This document shows positions 8,551-18,267 of a stretch of DNA of 57,204 nucleotides, piece after piece; within the stretch, counting starts at the first letter, position 1, and the number at the start of each line of letters is the position of its first letter. The translations under genes and the position numbers were made by a program. Under the pieces are notes generated by a model. That model was not told the DNA's origin. It was given only the letters and a program-made list of their open reading frames with translations, and did not search any database. This DNA comes from Pelagibacteraceae bacterium AG-404-P08 (GTDB taxonomy: Bacteria; Pseudomonadota; Alphaproteobacteria; HIMB59): assembly GCA_003216195.1 (NCBI GenBank), contig QCJF01000009.1, positions 1-57,204 of the forward strand. The letters run 5' to 3'.

Positions 8551-9855
8551 ATGAAGCTAAAGCAACCAAGTTCAGTGGACCAATCTGATAGAAAAGTCCC
8601 ATTTAATTTAAGGCAATCAGGACCAACACCTCAACAAATGCTTATATCTACTAGAGTTAGAAAAAATCCTTATTGGCATTTATCAGTTGAAGCAGGATGT
8701 TGGAGATGCACCGTATATAATAGAATGTATCATCCCAGAGGTTATGTAAAACCTGAAGATGGTGGTGCAATGGTTGAATATGATGCGTTAGTTAATCACG
8801 TAACAATGTGGAATGTAGCAGTTGAAAGACAAATTCGTGTAAAAGGACCTGATGCATTAAAATTTACGAATTATGTTATTACAAGAGATGCAACGAGAAT
8901 TGAAGTTATGAAAGGGAAATATGTAATCCTTTGTAATGACAAAGGAGGAGTTTTAAATGATCCTATATTACTTAGGATTGCAGAAGATGAATTTTGGTTT
9001 TCACTTTCTGACTCCGATATTATGTTTTTTCTTCAAGGCGTAAATCACGATAAAAAATTTAATGTAGAAATTGATGAAATAGATGTATCACCTGTTCAAA
9101 TTCAAGGACCAAAGTCAATCGATCTTATGGCAGATTTAGTTGGAAATGCTGTTAGAGATATTCCCTACTATGGCTTAATGGCAGCCAAAGTTGGAGGGAG
9201 AGATTGTATTATTTCCCAAACAGGTTTTACCGGAGAAAAGGGATATGAAATCTACCTAAGAGATGCAACTTTATATGCGGATGATATGTGGAATGCTGTC
9301 TTAGAGGCTGGAAAAAAACATAATCTAAAAGTAATTGCACCTGCTCATCATAGAAGAATAGCAGCAGGTATTTTATCTTGGGGTCAAGATCTTGATGCAG
9401 AAACTTATCCTTTTCAGTGTAACCTTGGCTATCAAGTTCCCAGAAAGAAGCAAGCAGATTACATTGGTAAGCAAGCATTAGAGGCCATGAGAGCAAAAAT
9501 TGAGGCAGGCGATAAACCATATAGTAACCAATTAGTTGGATTTAGATTAGGTGGTAAGCCAATTGATGAGTATGCACCTGATTTTTGGCTAGTATCTGAA
9601 GATGGATCAACACCAATAGGTTATCTAACATCTCCTTGGTATTCTCCAGAATTGGAAACAAATATAGCGATGGGCTATGTTCCATATGAAAAAAAGGATA
9701 TTGGTAATAAATTCAAATTTCATCTTCCTGATCAATATTGTGATGCGCCTGGAACACCTGTTGATGGAGAGATAGTTGATATTCCATTTAGACCTTCTGT
9801 AAATCCAAACGCACGTGAAATTGCAAAAGATGAAGGAAGAGACGCGGCCTATTAA
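8551..9855 (+). CDS. DmdA-like GcvT-family tetrahydrofolate-dependent demethylase
   Basis: 434-residue member of the GcvT/aminomethyltransferase family. The segment ISTRVRKNPYW (about 32-42) followed by WNVAVERQIRVKGPDA (about 90-105) is shared with dimethylsulfoniopropionate demethylase DmdA. QIQGPKS (about 185-191) and TGFTGEKGYEIYL (about 223-235) are folate-domain motifs. It is longer than typical DmdA (about 370 residues), with roughly 30 extra N-terminal residues and a longer tail, so it may be a sister clade with a different methylated substrate. It has its own strong ribosome binding site, an 80-base leader and a terminator, implying strong independent expression. True DmdA and an amine-specific aminomethyltransferase are both possible. 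Confidence 0.8.
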   Translation: MKLKQPSSVDQSDRKVPFNLRQSGPTPQQMLISTRVRKNPYWHLSVEAGCWRCTVYNRMYHPRGYVKPEDGGAMVEYDALVNHVTMWNVAVERQIRVKGPDALKFTNYVITRDATRIEVMKGKYVILCNDKGGVLNDPILLRIAEDEFWFSLSDSDIMFFLQGVNHDKKFNVEIDEIDVSPVQIQGPKSIDLMADLVGNAVRDIPYYGLMAAKVGGRDCIISQTGFTGEKGYEIYLRDATLYADDMWNAVLEAGKKHNLKVIAPAHHRRIAAGILSWGQDLDAETYPFQCNLGYQVPRKKQADYIGKQALEAMRAKIEAGDKPYSNQLVGFRLGGKPIDEYAPDFWLVSEDGSTPIGYLTSPWYSPELETNIAMGYVPYEKKDIGNKFKFHLPDQYCDAPGTPVDGEIVDIPFRPSVNPNAREIAKDEGRDAAY

Positions 9856-9870
9856 ATTATAATTTTTAAG

Positions 9871-9905
9871 AGCCCAGATAAAATTTGATAACTCTGGGCT
9901 TTTTT
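9871..9905 (+). terminator. Rho-independent terminator after the one-carbon cluster
   Basis: AGCCCAGA (9871-9878) pairs perfectly with TCTGGGCT (9893-9900) around a 14-base loop and is followed directly by a T run (9901-9905). It lies 15 bases after the stop of the DmdA-like gene and is the clearest classical terminator in the window. Confidence 0.9.
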
Positions 9906-9923
9906 CGCACTATTATTAAAACT

Positions 9924-9951
9924 TTGACATTACAAAAGTAATTATAGTAAT
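9924..9951 (+). promoter_or_regulatory. Probable sigma70-type promoter for the small unknown gene and rmuC
   Basis: TTGACA at 9924-9929 is followed after 16 bases by AGTAAT (9946-9951, four of six consensus matches). A start site 6-8 bases downstream would fall at about 9957-9960, that is, at the ATG of the next gene, predicting a leaderless or nearly leaderless transcript. It sits just after a terminator, where a new promoter is expected. Confidence 0.5.
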
Positions 9952-9959
9952 CTTACTAA

Positions 9960-10334
9960 ATGAATTTACAAAAAATTATAGATTCAGATAAGCTTTATGA
10001 TTTGTATGAACAAATTTTTGATTATTTTAGTCTAACTATATATGACCTTGAGTCTAAATTAGATACAAATTTAAATATCGAAAGTTTTAAAAACAAACTT
10101 GAAACCTTTTCAGATAATCATTTTAAAAATGCTTTGAATGAGTTTAACGAGGAAATAAATAAACTTAAACACTATATACCTGAAGACTTCCTTAAGATAG
10201 AGAGTATCTCAAAAGATATAAGGGAAAACTTTAATCACTTTTTAAATGATAACTTTTTTGATGATAAAGTTTTTTATAATTTGAAAAGTAAATTAAAGAG
10301 CAGTCTTGATAAAATTAGTAAAATTTATTCTTAA
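9960..10334 (+). CDS. Small unknown protein upstream of rmuC
   Basis: 124-residue protein I do not recognise. It is acidic and lysine-rich with a repeated hydrophobic pattern that suggests an all-helical or coiled-coil fold, no cysteines, no signal peptide and no membrane segment. No Shine-Dalgarno sequence precedes the ATG, and the predicted promoter places the transcript start at or next to it. rmuC starts 21 bases after the stop, so the two are probably co-transcribed. Base composition matches its neighbours. Its coding status rests on the clean ORF, the fitting promoter and the tight spacing. Confidence 0.65.
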   Translation: MNLQKIIDSDKLYDLYEQIFDYFSLTIYDLESKLDTNLNIESFKNKLETFSDNHFKNALNEFNEEINKLKHYIPEDFLKIESISKDIRENFNHFLNDNFFDDKVFYNLKSKLKSSLDKISKIYS

Positions 10335-10355
10335 CTATTTAAAATTATAACAGTA

Positions 10356-11309
10356 ATGAATGTTGATTTAATTATAATTATATTTTTAATAGCTATAATT
10401 TTGTTACTAATTTTCCTAATATTTAGAATAAAACTGAAAAATATTTCCAATTCTGATCTAGATATACAAAGAATAAATCAAAATCTTCAAACTTTATTTG
10501 ATAAGACAGTCGAACAAACAGGGTATGTAAATTCAAAGATAGATGAAATAGGAAATCTTACAAAAAAAATGAATAATGCTATGACCTCGAATATAAATGA
10601 GATGGGTGAGATGGGTGAAGTAATTCTTGAAAACATTTTACAGGATTGTGGAATGACAAAGGATAGAGATTACAAAACTCAATATACTGACAAAAATGAT
10701 GAAGGTGATGTTTTTAGACCTGATGTTGTAATATTTTTACCAGAAAAAAGAAATATAATAATTGATTCCAAGGTACCAATGAAACACTGGTATAATTTCC
10801 AAAATACAGATGACCAATCCTCAAAAGAATTAGAAATGAAAAGTTTTATTGTTTCTTTGAAAAGTCATATCACTAGTATTTATAAAAAAGAATACTCAAA
10901 ATTATTAAATATTAATTCCCCAGACTACGTTTTCATCTTTATGCCTCATGAATTTGCATTAATAACAGCACAAAAATATGATCAAAGTATATTAAATTTT
11001 GCTCAACAAAAACAAATTATAATAGTTGGACCATCAACACTTATAATGTGTATGAAGTTAGTTGAAAGTATTTGGAGATTAGAAAAACAGAATAAAAATT
11101 CTAAAGAGATAGCTGATATTGGTGGTCAAATGATTGATCAAATTATTAAGTCAATTAACGTAATAGAAGACTCTGAAAATAGTCTAGTCAAAGCCTCACA
11201 AAATTTATCTAATGCAAAAAAATATTTGAAAGAAGGACGTGGATCACTGTTTAATAGAGCTCAAGAGATGAAAAATCTTGGTGCAAATAATAAGAAAGAC
11301 TTAAATTGA
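10356..11309 (+). CDS. rmuC: DNA recombination protein RmuC homologue
   Basis: RmuC-family protein (317 residues, shorter than E. coli RmuC at about 475, as in compact genomes). An N-terminal membrane helix spans about 4-24 and a helical, coiled-coil-like linker about 30-85. The nuclease-like RmuC domain contains VFRPDVVIFLPE (about 118-129) and an IIDSKVP segment (about 134-140), matching the family's PD-(D/E)xK-type core. RmuC limits inversions at short inverted repeats in E. coli, by a mechanism not firmly settled. The C-terminus overlaps the convergent glycosyltransferase gene by 9 bases. Confidence 0.88.
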   Translation: MNVDLIIIIFLIAIILLLIFLIFRIKLKNISNSDLDIQRINQNLQTLFDKTVEQTGYVNSKIDEIGNLTKKMNNAMTSNINEMGEMGEVILENILQDCGMTKDRDYKTQYTDKNDEGDVFRPDVVIFLPEKRNIIIDSKVPMKHWYNFQNTDDQSSKELEMKSFIVSLKSHITSIYKKEYSKLLNINSPDYVFIFMPHEFALITAQKYDQSILNFAQQKQIIIVGPSTLIMCMKLVESIWRLEKQNKNSKEIADIGGQMIDQIIKSINVIEDSENSLVKASQNLSNAKKYLKEGRGSLFNRAQEMKNLGANNKKDLN

Positions 11310-12182
11310 ATATCTTAATGTTTTTTCTAAAATTTTATCATCAGTAGTTTTAATCTTGTGAAATATTTTTGTCTTCCTATCCTCGTCAAGACCTGCTAAG
11401 TGCATAACACCAATGTTGTGATTAGGTATAAAAGGCTCAACAAATTTATTTTTCTCTACTGAGAATTTAGGCATGTGATGTTCACATAGCCAATTACAAT
11501 ATGCAGGTAAAAGTTCAAATTCTAAATTATTTTCGAATAATGAAATGGCAAGTGCAACTTGATCCGTTCCGAATACTCTTCCTTTTTGTGAAGCTTTTTT
11601 TAAATTTTCTCTTATTGCTTTCATCCCACTAAATTTATAATTATATGCAAAGCAACCTGCATTAAGTGTAAAATGACCAGCGTATTTTTTTGCTAAATTC
11701 TTCGATATACTTTTAGAAATATTTTTAAAATTAATTGAATTAATTTTTGTTGGAAAATTCATAAACCATTTAATATTTATTAATCTTGAAGATGCTCTAT
11801 CAATTTGAGGAGTTATAGCAAAACCGGTCTTATTGGAACCTTGAATATAATAATCAAAGGTATCATTGCAAGAGATCCATGCATCTGAATCTATCCAAAT
11901 ATAATTTTCATACCCAGGGAAATATTTTTCAAGATAAAATCTTGAAAATTGAGCTTTTAAATAATTTCTTCCTCTAATTTTATATGAAGGTATTTCAAAT
12001 TCCCAATCAGGCTCAAAAATTTCAATATTCTTATCAATAAAATATCTTTTACTTTCATCAGAAAGACCACAATCTAAGACTGCAAAACTTACATACTTTA
12101 AATTTAATGTAGAATTATATAATTCCTTTAATAATTGAAAGTACTTTTCATCTGCTGAACTAACTATTAAATTTTTATTCAT
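11301..12182 (-). CDS. GT-A-type glycosyltransferase (GT8-like)
   Basis: 293-residue protein with the look of a nucleotide-sugar transferase of GT-A fold. The motif IWIDSDAWI gives a DxD metal/nucleotide-sugar site (Asp98-Ser-Asp100), and FGTDQVALA (about 214-222) resembles the later acceptor-site segment of GT8-like enzymes. There is no membrane segment or signal peptide. Acceptor and sugar are unknown; the divergent epimerase gene 69 bases away and the GT32-like gene beyond suggest a surface polysaccharide or lipopolysaccharide role. The ATG at 12182 is supported by the lack of alternatives upstream. Confidence 0.7.
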   Translation of the reverse strand: MNKNLIVSSADEKYFQLLKELYNSTLNLKYVSFAVLDCGLSDESKRYFIDKNIEIFEPDWEFEIPSYKIRGRNYLKAQFSRFYLEKYFPGYENYIWIDSDAWISCNDTFDYYIQGSNKTGFAITPQIDRASSRLINIKWFMNFPTKINSINFKNISKSISKNLAKKYAGHFTLNAGCFAYNYKFSGMKAIRENLKKASQKGRVFGTDQVALAISLFENNLEFELLPAYCNWLCEHHMPKFSVEKNKFVEPFIPNHNIGVMHLAGLDEDRKTKIFHKIKTTDDKILEKTLRYSI

Positions 12183-12251
12183 TTTCTTTTGTGCTTATTG
12201 ATATAACATATACAAATCAATTAAAATATCCTTTAATCAAATTAAATATCA

Positions 12252-13151
12252 ATGGAAAAAAAAAATATTAAAACCATTTTAATAACAGGTGGTGCGGGAT
12301 TTATTGGATCAAATTTAGTAAGAGCTATAATAAATAGAAATTTAGCGAGAAAAATAATAGTTCTTGATAATTATACATCTGGCTCTAAGAAAAATCATAT
12401 CAACAATAAAAAGGTAGAGTATATAAAGGGAGATACTAAAAATATAAATAAGATTAGAAAAATTATAAAATCAAATTTTGATTTAATCTTTCATTTAGCT
12501 GAATTTTCAAGAATAGTTCAAAGTTTTCAATATTTTGAAGACTGCTGGGAGTCAAATATGCAAGGAACAAAAAAAGTAATAGAGCTTGCTTTGGAAAAGA
12601 AAGCAAAATTTGTCTATTCTGCTTCCTCAAGTAAGTTTGGTAATAGTAAAAATGAATTCTTATCCCCTTACGCATGGACAAAATCTAAAAATGTAGAATT
12701 AATAAAATGTTATCGTGAATGGTACGGTTTAGAGTATGTGATTGCATATTTTTATAATGTTTACGGTCCAAATCAAATTAGGAATCATCATATGTCCGCT
12801 GTGATTGGTATTTTTGAAACACAGTATTTAAATAACTTACCATTAACTGTTGTTTCACCAGGTAATCAAAAAAGGGACTTCACTCATGTTAGCGACATTG
12901 TTGATGGTTTTATTAAAGCTGGTTTTTACAAAAAAAATCAAGAGTACCAATTAGCCTCAGGAAAACTTTATACAATTTTGCAGGTTGCAAAAATGTTCAA
13001 AAGCAAAATTAAAATGATCCCAGTGCGTCCTGGTGAAAGGTTCTCCTCAAAAAGAGATAGTTTAAAAAAATCAAAAAGAGAATTAAATTTTAAGTCAAAG
13101 TATAATCTCAAAGATTATATTGAAAATTTTATTAATCAAAATAAGAAGTAA
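12252..13151 (+). CDS. NAD-dependent epimerase/dehydratase (UDP-sugar epimerase-like)
   Basis: Extended short-chain dehydrogenase of 299 residues acting on nucleotide sugars. The NAD motif GGAGFIG is at 13-19, with the Asp39 region binding the ribose; the catalytic set is the Ser stretch at 123-126 and Tyr140-x3-Lys144 (YAWTK). The segment FYNVYGPNQ is typical of UDP-glucose 4-epimerase and GDP-mannose-type enzymes. The exact substrate is unresolved. It is divergent from the GT8-like gene and converges on the GT32-like gene with only 2 bases between stops, so it probably supplies a sugar for these transferases. Confidence 0.82.
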   Translation: MEKKNIKTILITGGAGFIGSNLVRAIINRNLARKIIVLDNYTSGSKKNHINNKKVEYIKGDTKNINKIRKIIKSNFDLIFHLAEFSRIVQSFQYFEDCWESNMQGTKKVIELALEKKAKFVYSASSSKFGNSKNEFLSPYAWTKSKNVELIKCYREWYGLEYVIAYFYNVYGPNQIRNHHMSAVIGIFETQYLNNLPLTVVSPGNQKRDFTHVSDIVDGFIKAGFYKKNQEYQLASGKLYTILQVAKMFKSKIKMIPVRPGERFSSKRDSLKKSKRELNFKSKYNLKDYIENFINQNKK

Positions 13152-13153
13152 AA

Positions 13154-13975
13154 TTAAATTATTTTTTTGTCTCTTATATCTGCATATGATGGAACTAGAT
13201 GGTGTCTAACTCTACATCCCTTCATTGAAAATATTCCTTTATTATTAAAATAAATACCTGATTGCACTGTTTTATCAATTCCTTCATTTAAAATGTAATT
13301 TCTTACAACTTTGGTGAATTGCCCTGTTGCAGTAAGACTTAAAATTGCTAGTTTTGGTTCTTTAAAAATTTTATCTATGTAAAAAATATAGTCATCAACT
13401 ATAGAGTTAATCATAGCCAAAGGAATTGGGTGATTACTTTTGAAACCTAAACCCCACGTTAAAAAATTGTTATGTGGATGATTTAACTTAGAAAATATTT
13501 CTTTATCAGGGGGTATGATACAGTCAACTGGCTCATTAGATATTAAAGCTTCTGAGTCTTTATTATGTAGGGAGGTAATTGGAGCAGATGTGCCCTTACT
13601 GATATCGAAATAATATCCTCCATTTTGATAAAGTATACAATGTCTAAATATATCTGACTCCATTACTCCAAATTTAGATTTTGTATAGACCTCATAAATT
13701 TTGTGATGTCCCCAGTTATTTTTCATATATTCATCTCGTGCATTTTTATCAAATAATTTAAAATTTAAATTATTATTTATATTCCTAAATTTAATTATTT
13801 CTTTGTAATGAGTTTTACCAAATTCATTATCTTCCCAAGTTTGATAGACTATTGGGGGGATAACTTGATCTATTTTTTTATCAGCTATTTGATCTTTTAA
13901 TTTTACAAGTGGGTATTCAGTTATTTTTTTGATCTTATAATCGAAAAATTTCTCAATTTTTTTTAATACACTCAT
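13154..13975 (-). CDS. GT32-family glycosyltransferase
   Basis: 273 residues from the ATG at 13975. The open frame extends further upstream, but that part lies inside tRNA-Ser, so the internal ATG is chosen. [12 protein letters not shown] (about 39-50) is the GT32 N-terminal motif (IPKxIHQTW). [20 protein letters not shown] (about 105-124) matches the donor-site region, but the usual DxD is replaced by Asp124-Ile-Ser126. WGLGFKS and the C-terminal [10 protein letters not shown] fit the family (capsular or OCH1-like sugar transferases). Only 5 bases separate the tRNA 3' CCA from the ATG, so no room remains for a Shine-Dalgarno sequence outside the tRNA. Confidence 0.78.
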   Translation of the reverse strand: MSVLKKIEKFFDYKIKKITEYPLVKLKDQIADKKIDQVIPPIVYQTWEDNEFGKTHYKEIIKFRNINNNLNFKLFDKNARDEYMKNNWGHHKIYEVYTKSKFGVMESDIFRHCILYQNGGYYFDISKGTSAPITSLHNKDSEALISNEPVDCIIPPDKEIFSKLNHPHNNFLTWGLGFKSNHPIPLAMINSIVDDYIFYIDKIFKEPKLAILSLTATGQFTKVVRNYILNEGIDKTVQSGIYFNNKGIFSMKGCRVRHHLVPSYADIRDKKII

Positions 13976-13980
13976 TTTTT

Positions 13981-14070
13981 TGGCGGAGAGAGTGGGATTC
14001 GAACCCACGATAGAGTTGCCCCTATACACGCGTTCCAGGCGTGCGCCTTAAACCACTCGGCCATCTCTCC
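13981..14070 (-). tRNA. tRNA-Ser (anticodon GGA)
   Basis: A 90-base gene including an encoded CCA. The acceptor stem GGAGAGA pairs with TCTCTCC, the anticodon stem CACGC/GCGTG encloses loop CTGGAAC with anticodon GGA (14034-14036 on the plus strand as TCC), and the T arm reads GTGGGTTCGAATCCCAC. The variable arm (about TATAGGGGCAACTCTATC) is long, as in class II serine tRNAs. It reads UCC/UCU codons. It begins 4 bases after the lepA stop and ends 5 bases before the GT32 start, so it is probably processed from a longer transcript. Confidence 0.97.
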
Positions 14071-14074
14071 ATAA

Positions 14075-15874
14075 TTATTCATTATCACCTATTTTTAGTG
14101 CCTCAAAAAAAGCAGTCTGTGGAATTTCGACATTACCAAATTGTTTCATTCTTTTCTTTCCCTTTTTTTGTTTTTCCAAGAGTTTTTTCTTTCTACTCAC
14201 ATCTCCACCATAAAGTTTAGCAGTCACATCTTTTCTAAAAGCTTTAATGGTTTCTCTAGCTATGATTTTTCCATAAATTGCAGCCTGAATTGGTATTTGG
14301 AAGTTTTGTCTAGGGATTAAATCCTTTAGTTTATTACATATCCTTCTACCAATCGTTTCAGCTCTTGTTTTATGAACTATATTAGAAAAAGCATCAACAG
14401 TTTCTGAATTAACAAGAATGTTTAGTTTTACTAGATCTCCTTCAAAATAATCATAGACCTGATAATCAAAACTGGCATAACCTTTTGAATAAGATTTTAA
14501 TTTGTCATAAAAATCTATAACGATTTCATTCAAAGGTAATTCCATCTCTAAGATAGCTCTGTTATTTTGTATGTTTAAGTTTTTTTGTTTACCTCTTTTT
14601 TCAATACAAAGTGTTATTACCGTTCCCAAATAATCCTGTGGAACTATTATAGTAGATTTAACCCATGGTTCTAAAATTTTATCTATTTCAGCTGGATCAG
14701 GAAGTTCAGAGGGATTTCTTATTACAATTTCGTTTTTATTTCTGTCTATTACTTTGTATACAACTCCTGGAGCAGTGGTGATTAAATCTAAATCAAATTC
14801 TCTTCTAAGTCTTTCTGTTGTAACCTCTAGGTGAAGCAAACCTAGAAAACCACACCTAAAACCATAACCTAAAGCAGCACTAGTTTCATTTTCATAAGTA
14901 AAACTTGAGTCATTTAACGCAAGTTTTTCGAAACTCTCTTTAAGTCTCTCATAGTCTGATGTATCAACAGGATATATCCCACAAAACACGACTGGTAATG
15001 AGGGCTTGAAACCTGGAAGTGGTTTTATTTTTTGATCATTTAATTCTGCTATTGTGTCACCAACCTTACAGTCAGCAACTGACTTTATACTAGCATTAAT
15101 AAAACCTATTTCTCCTGGGCCTAATTCATCACAATAATTTATTTCAGGTGTGAAATATCCAATTCTATCTATATTGTATTGTTGATTGTTAGATAAAAAC
15201 TTAACCTTCATACCCTTTTTCATAACTCCATCAAGAACTCTAACCAGAACTGTTACTCCTAAATAATTATCGTACCAACTGTCCACTAAGAGAGCCTTGA
15301 GATTTTTTTCATTTGTATTTGGAGAGGGTAGTTTTTCTACAATCTGGTCTAATAAATCTTCAACTCCTAGTCCAGTTTTTGCAGAAACAAGACGAGCTTC
15401 CGAAGTATCTATTCCTATTGTTTGTTCAATGTCTTCTTTTACTCTTTCTGGTTCGGATGCAGGTAAATCTGCTTTGTTAAGAACTGGAAGTATCTCATGA
15501 TTTACATCTATTGCCTGATAAGCATTTGCGAGAGTTTGTGCCTCAACACCCTGTGTGCTGTCAACAACTAAAACTGAGCCTTCACAAGCAGATAGTGATC
15601 TTGAAACTTCATAGGAAAAGTCAACGTGTCCGGGTGTATCAAGTATATTAAGTTGATATTCATCGCCTTTTTTATTTTTATAGTTTAATCTTACTGTTTG
15701 AGCTTTTATAGTGATCCCCCTTTCTCTTTCAATCTCCATTGAATCCAAGACTTGGTCTTTTTTGGTCCTGTCATCCATCCCTCCACAAATTTCAATTATT
15801 CTGTCCGCTAGAGTGGATTTACCATGATCAATATGAGCTATTATCGAAAAATTTCTAATTTTAGAAATTTCCAT
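14075..15874 (-). CDS. lepA: Elongation factor 4 (LepA)
   Basis: Translational GTPase of 599 residues, usual size. The G1 motif AHIDHGKST is at about 13-21, switch I carries [10 protein letters not shown], the G3 motif DTPGHVDF and the G4 motif NKADLP follow, and the C-terminal EF4-specific domain contains [20 protein letters not shown]-like residues near 558-580 ([12 protein letters not shown]). EF4 acts on ribosomes under stress and can promote back-translocation or aid biogenesis. The start overlaps the pheT stop (TAATG), so translation is likely coupled; tRNA-Ser follows after 4 bases. Confidence 0.98.
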   Translation of the reverse strand: MEISKIRNFSIIAHIDHGKSTLADRIIEICGGMDDRTKKDQVLDSMEIERERGITIKAQTVRLNYKNKKGDEYQLNILDTPGHVDFSYEVSRSLSACEGSVLVVDSTQGVEAQTLANAYQAIDVNHEILPVLNKADLPASEPERVKEDIEQTIGIDTSEARLVSAKTGLGVEDLLDQIVEKLPSPNTNEKNLKALLVDSWYDNYLGVTVLVRVLDGVMKKGMKVKFLSNNQQYNIDRIGYFTPEINYCDELGPGEIGFINASIKSVADCKVGDTIAELNDQKIKPLPGFKPSLPVVFCGIYPVDTSDYERLKESFEKLALNDSSFTYENETSAALGYGFRCGFLGLLHLEVTTERLRREFDLDLITTAPGVVYKVIDRNKNEIVIRNPSELPDPAEIDKILEPWVKSTIIVPQDYLGTVITLCIEKRGKQKNLNIQNNRAILEMELPLNEIVIDFYDKLKSYSKGYASFDYQVYDYFEGDLVKLNILVNSETVDAFSNIVHKTRAETIGRRICNKLKDLIPRQNFQIPIQAAIYGKIIARETIKAFRKDVTAKLYGGDVSRKKKLLEKQKKGKKRMKQFGNVEIPQTAFFEALKIGDNE

Positions 15875-18267
15875 TAGCTTCTAATTTTTGCTTTAAATTT
15901 ATTTGATACTTTTTCTAAAATATTTTTATGTAATTGTTCTAAATCTTTTTCTTCAAGAGTTTTTTCTTTAGATTGAATAGTAACCCTAAATGTTACACTT
16001 TTACTGTCATCACCTAAGTCTTTTGCTACATATAAATCAAAAAATTCTACATTTTTAATTAAGTTTTTATCTAAACCTTTGACATATCTCTGGACTTCAT
16101 AAAGATTTTGCTCCTTTTCGAATAAAAAAGAAAAGTCTTTTTCACTGAACTGAAATTGGGAGTCTAAGATATTTATTTTATTAGCTCTACTAATTGAGTC
16201 AATTGGAAGGTTTTCAAAAAATAATTCAATTGCATAACAATTTTTAAGTTTAGAAAATTCCTCCATTATTAATGGATGAACTTTTCCATATCTAGCTATT
16301 AATTTTTTTCCCATAAATAGTTCAGCAGACTGACCTGGGTGATAAGTATTTGAAGTTGATCTTGATATGTTAAATTGTTTTATGTCAAAATTTAACGAAC
16401 TTATTAATATTGAGGTTAATTCTGTTAAAGAGTAAAAATTAAATTCTTCAGATTTGTAAATAGAGTTTATATTTTCTTCAGTTGAAATAAGCAATGATAG
16501 AATATTTTCTTGGGATTGAGATGAATTATAAATAGGTCCAATTTCAAATAATTGAATATTTTTAAAACCTTTTTTAAAATTTAATTCTGCACTTTCTAAA
16601 TGATTAAATATCATAGAATTTCTCATATAAGATTGATCATCACTGATTGCATTCGAAATTTTTAAGGATTTATCTCCTTTAAGGATTTCTTGAGCTCTAA
16701 TTGAGTGAAAAGAAAAAGTTATAACTTCAGAAATTCCATTAGATATAAGGGTTTTTTTAAGTTTTTTTATTGATTTAAATTTCTTATTTGTTGATGAATT
16801 ATCAATTTTATCAATCTCATCGATTGATGCAGAGGGCACACTTTGTTTAATATTTTCATATCCATAAATTCTTATAATTTCTTCAACTATATCGATTTTG
16901 TTTTTAACATCATTCCTCCATGATGGTACTAAGACTTCACATTCCTTTTCATTACTTTTATTAATTTGAAATTTAAGGTCTTCTAATATTTTGATTTGTT
17001 TTTGTGGATCTAGTTCTAAACCAATAGTCTTATTAAAATAGTCAAAATTATAATTTATTTTATGCTCAAAATTATCTAATTTTCCAGCTTCAATATTTTT
17101 ACTTACTAAGCCCCCACATATTTTATTTATTAAATATGATGCATATTCTAAACCTTCAATGACCATATTTTTATCTAATCCTCTTTCAAAACGATACCTG
17201 GCATCTGAATTTATTCCAAGAGTTCTACCAGTTTGTGCAACACTATTCGGATTAAAAAGAGCAACCTCAAGAAATACATTTTTAGTATCATCTGTGCATC
17301 CGCTGTAGTCTCCTCCTATAATCCCAGCTATAGCGAGTGCATTATCTCCATCGGCTATCACAGTTGTATTTTTATCTAAAGTGTATTCTTTATTATCTAA
17401 AGCAAGAATTCTTTCATTTGCATTTGAAAGCCTCATATCAAGTTTTTTTCCAATTTTATCTGCATCAAAAACGTGTAAAGGTCTTCCTAAATCAATAGTG
17501 ATATAATTTGTTATATCAACTAAAGCGTTTATAGGTCTTAACCCAAGGCTGATAAGTTTTTTTTGTAACCATTCTGGAGATTTAGAGTTATTTACATTTT
17601 TAAAATATCTACTTACTACATATTCACAGCTATTATCATCATTGTTAATATTCCAAATGATTGGGCTTGCAAATTCTTTTTGAGTTATTTTTTTAAAATT
17701 CATAGGCTTCAGTTCACCAACACCTTTAGCTGAAAGATCTCTAGCAACACCTCTAACACCAAGGCAATCTCCTCTGTTGGGTGTAATACCGATCTCGAAA
17801 ATAGGATCATTTAACTTCAAAGCTTCAACTGCTGAAGTGCCATTTTGAAAATCATCTAATAACTCTATAATGCCCTCATGATCATCACTTAAGTTGAGCT
17901 CTCTCTCAGATAAAAGCATACCTTCAGATATTTCACCTCTAATTTTTCCTTTTTTTAAAATTATCTGTGTTCCTGGAATATACATGCCATCTTTGGCAAA
18001 TATTCCTTTTAATCCCTTCTTTACATTATTTGCTCCGCAGATTACCTGATAGGTATTGGTTCCATCATCAACTTTACAGATATTTAATCTATCTGCATTA
18101 GGATGTTTTCTAAAATCTTTTATGGTTGCTACAACAAACTTTGAGTATTCTGAATAGTCAGTCAAGCTCTCAAGTTCAAGACCTAAATTTGTAAGAGCTT
18201 CACCAATCTCACTTGCACTTTTATCTGTCTCTAAGTGATCACACAACCAACTATAACTAAACTTCAC
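15874..18267 (-). CDS. pheT: Phenylalanyl-tRNA synthetase beta subunit
   Basis: Beta chain of the heterotetrameric synthetase charging tRNA-Phe, 797 residues as expected. The N-terminal tRNA-binding OB fold carries [20 protein letters not shown] (about 47-66); the B3/B4 editing domain contains the [13 protein letters not shown] segment; the B5 domain (about 400-480) and a C-terminal ferredoxin-fold anticodon-binding domain (about 700-797) follow. The start codon is GTG within TAGTG, overlapping the pheS stop by one base, so the two subunits are translated in a coupled fashion. Confidence 0.98.
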   Translation of the reverse strand: MKFSYSWLCDHLETDKSASEIGEALTNLGLELESLTDYSEYSKFVVATIKDFRKHPNADRLNICKVDDGTNTYQVICGANNVKKGLKGIFAKDGMYIPGTQIILKKGKIRGEISEGMLLSERELNLSDDHEGIIELLDDFQNGTSAVEALKLNDPIFEIGITPNRGDCLGVRGVARDLSAKGVGELKPMNFKKITQKEFASPIIWNINNDDNSCEYVVSRYFKNVNNSKSPEWLQKKLISLGLRPINALVDITNYITIDLGRPLHVFDADKIGKKLDMRLSNANERILALDNKEYTLDKNTTVIADGDNALAIAGIIGGDYSGCTDDTKNVFLEVALFNPNSVAQTGRTLGINSDARYRFERGLDKNMVIEGLEYASYLINKICGGLVSKNIEAGKLDNFEHKINYNFDYFNKTIGLELDPQKQIKILEDLKFQINKSNEKECEVLVPSWRNDVKNKIDIVEEIIRIYGYENIKQSVPSASIDEIDKIDNSSTNKKFKSIKKLKKTLISNGISEVITFSFHSIRAQEILKGDKSLKISNAISDDQSYMRNSMIFNHLESAELNFKKGFKNIQLFEIGPIYNSSQSQENILSLLISTEENINSIYKSEEFNFYSLTELTSILISSLNFDIKQFNISRSTSNTYHPGQSAELFMGKKLIARYGKVHPLIMEEFSKLKNCYAIELFFENLPIDSISRANKINILDSQFQFSEKDFSFLFEKEQNLYEVQRYVKGLDKNLIKNVEFFDLYVAKDLGDDSKSVTFRVTIQSKEKTLEEKDLEQLHKNILEKVSNKFKAKIRS

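Noticed and set aside
13976-14029. Upstream extension of the GT32 open frame
   Set aside because: It lies within tRNA-Ser; the ATG at 13975 gives a normal N-terminus.
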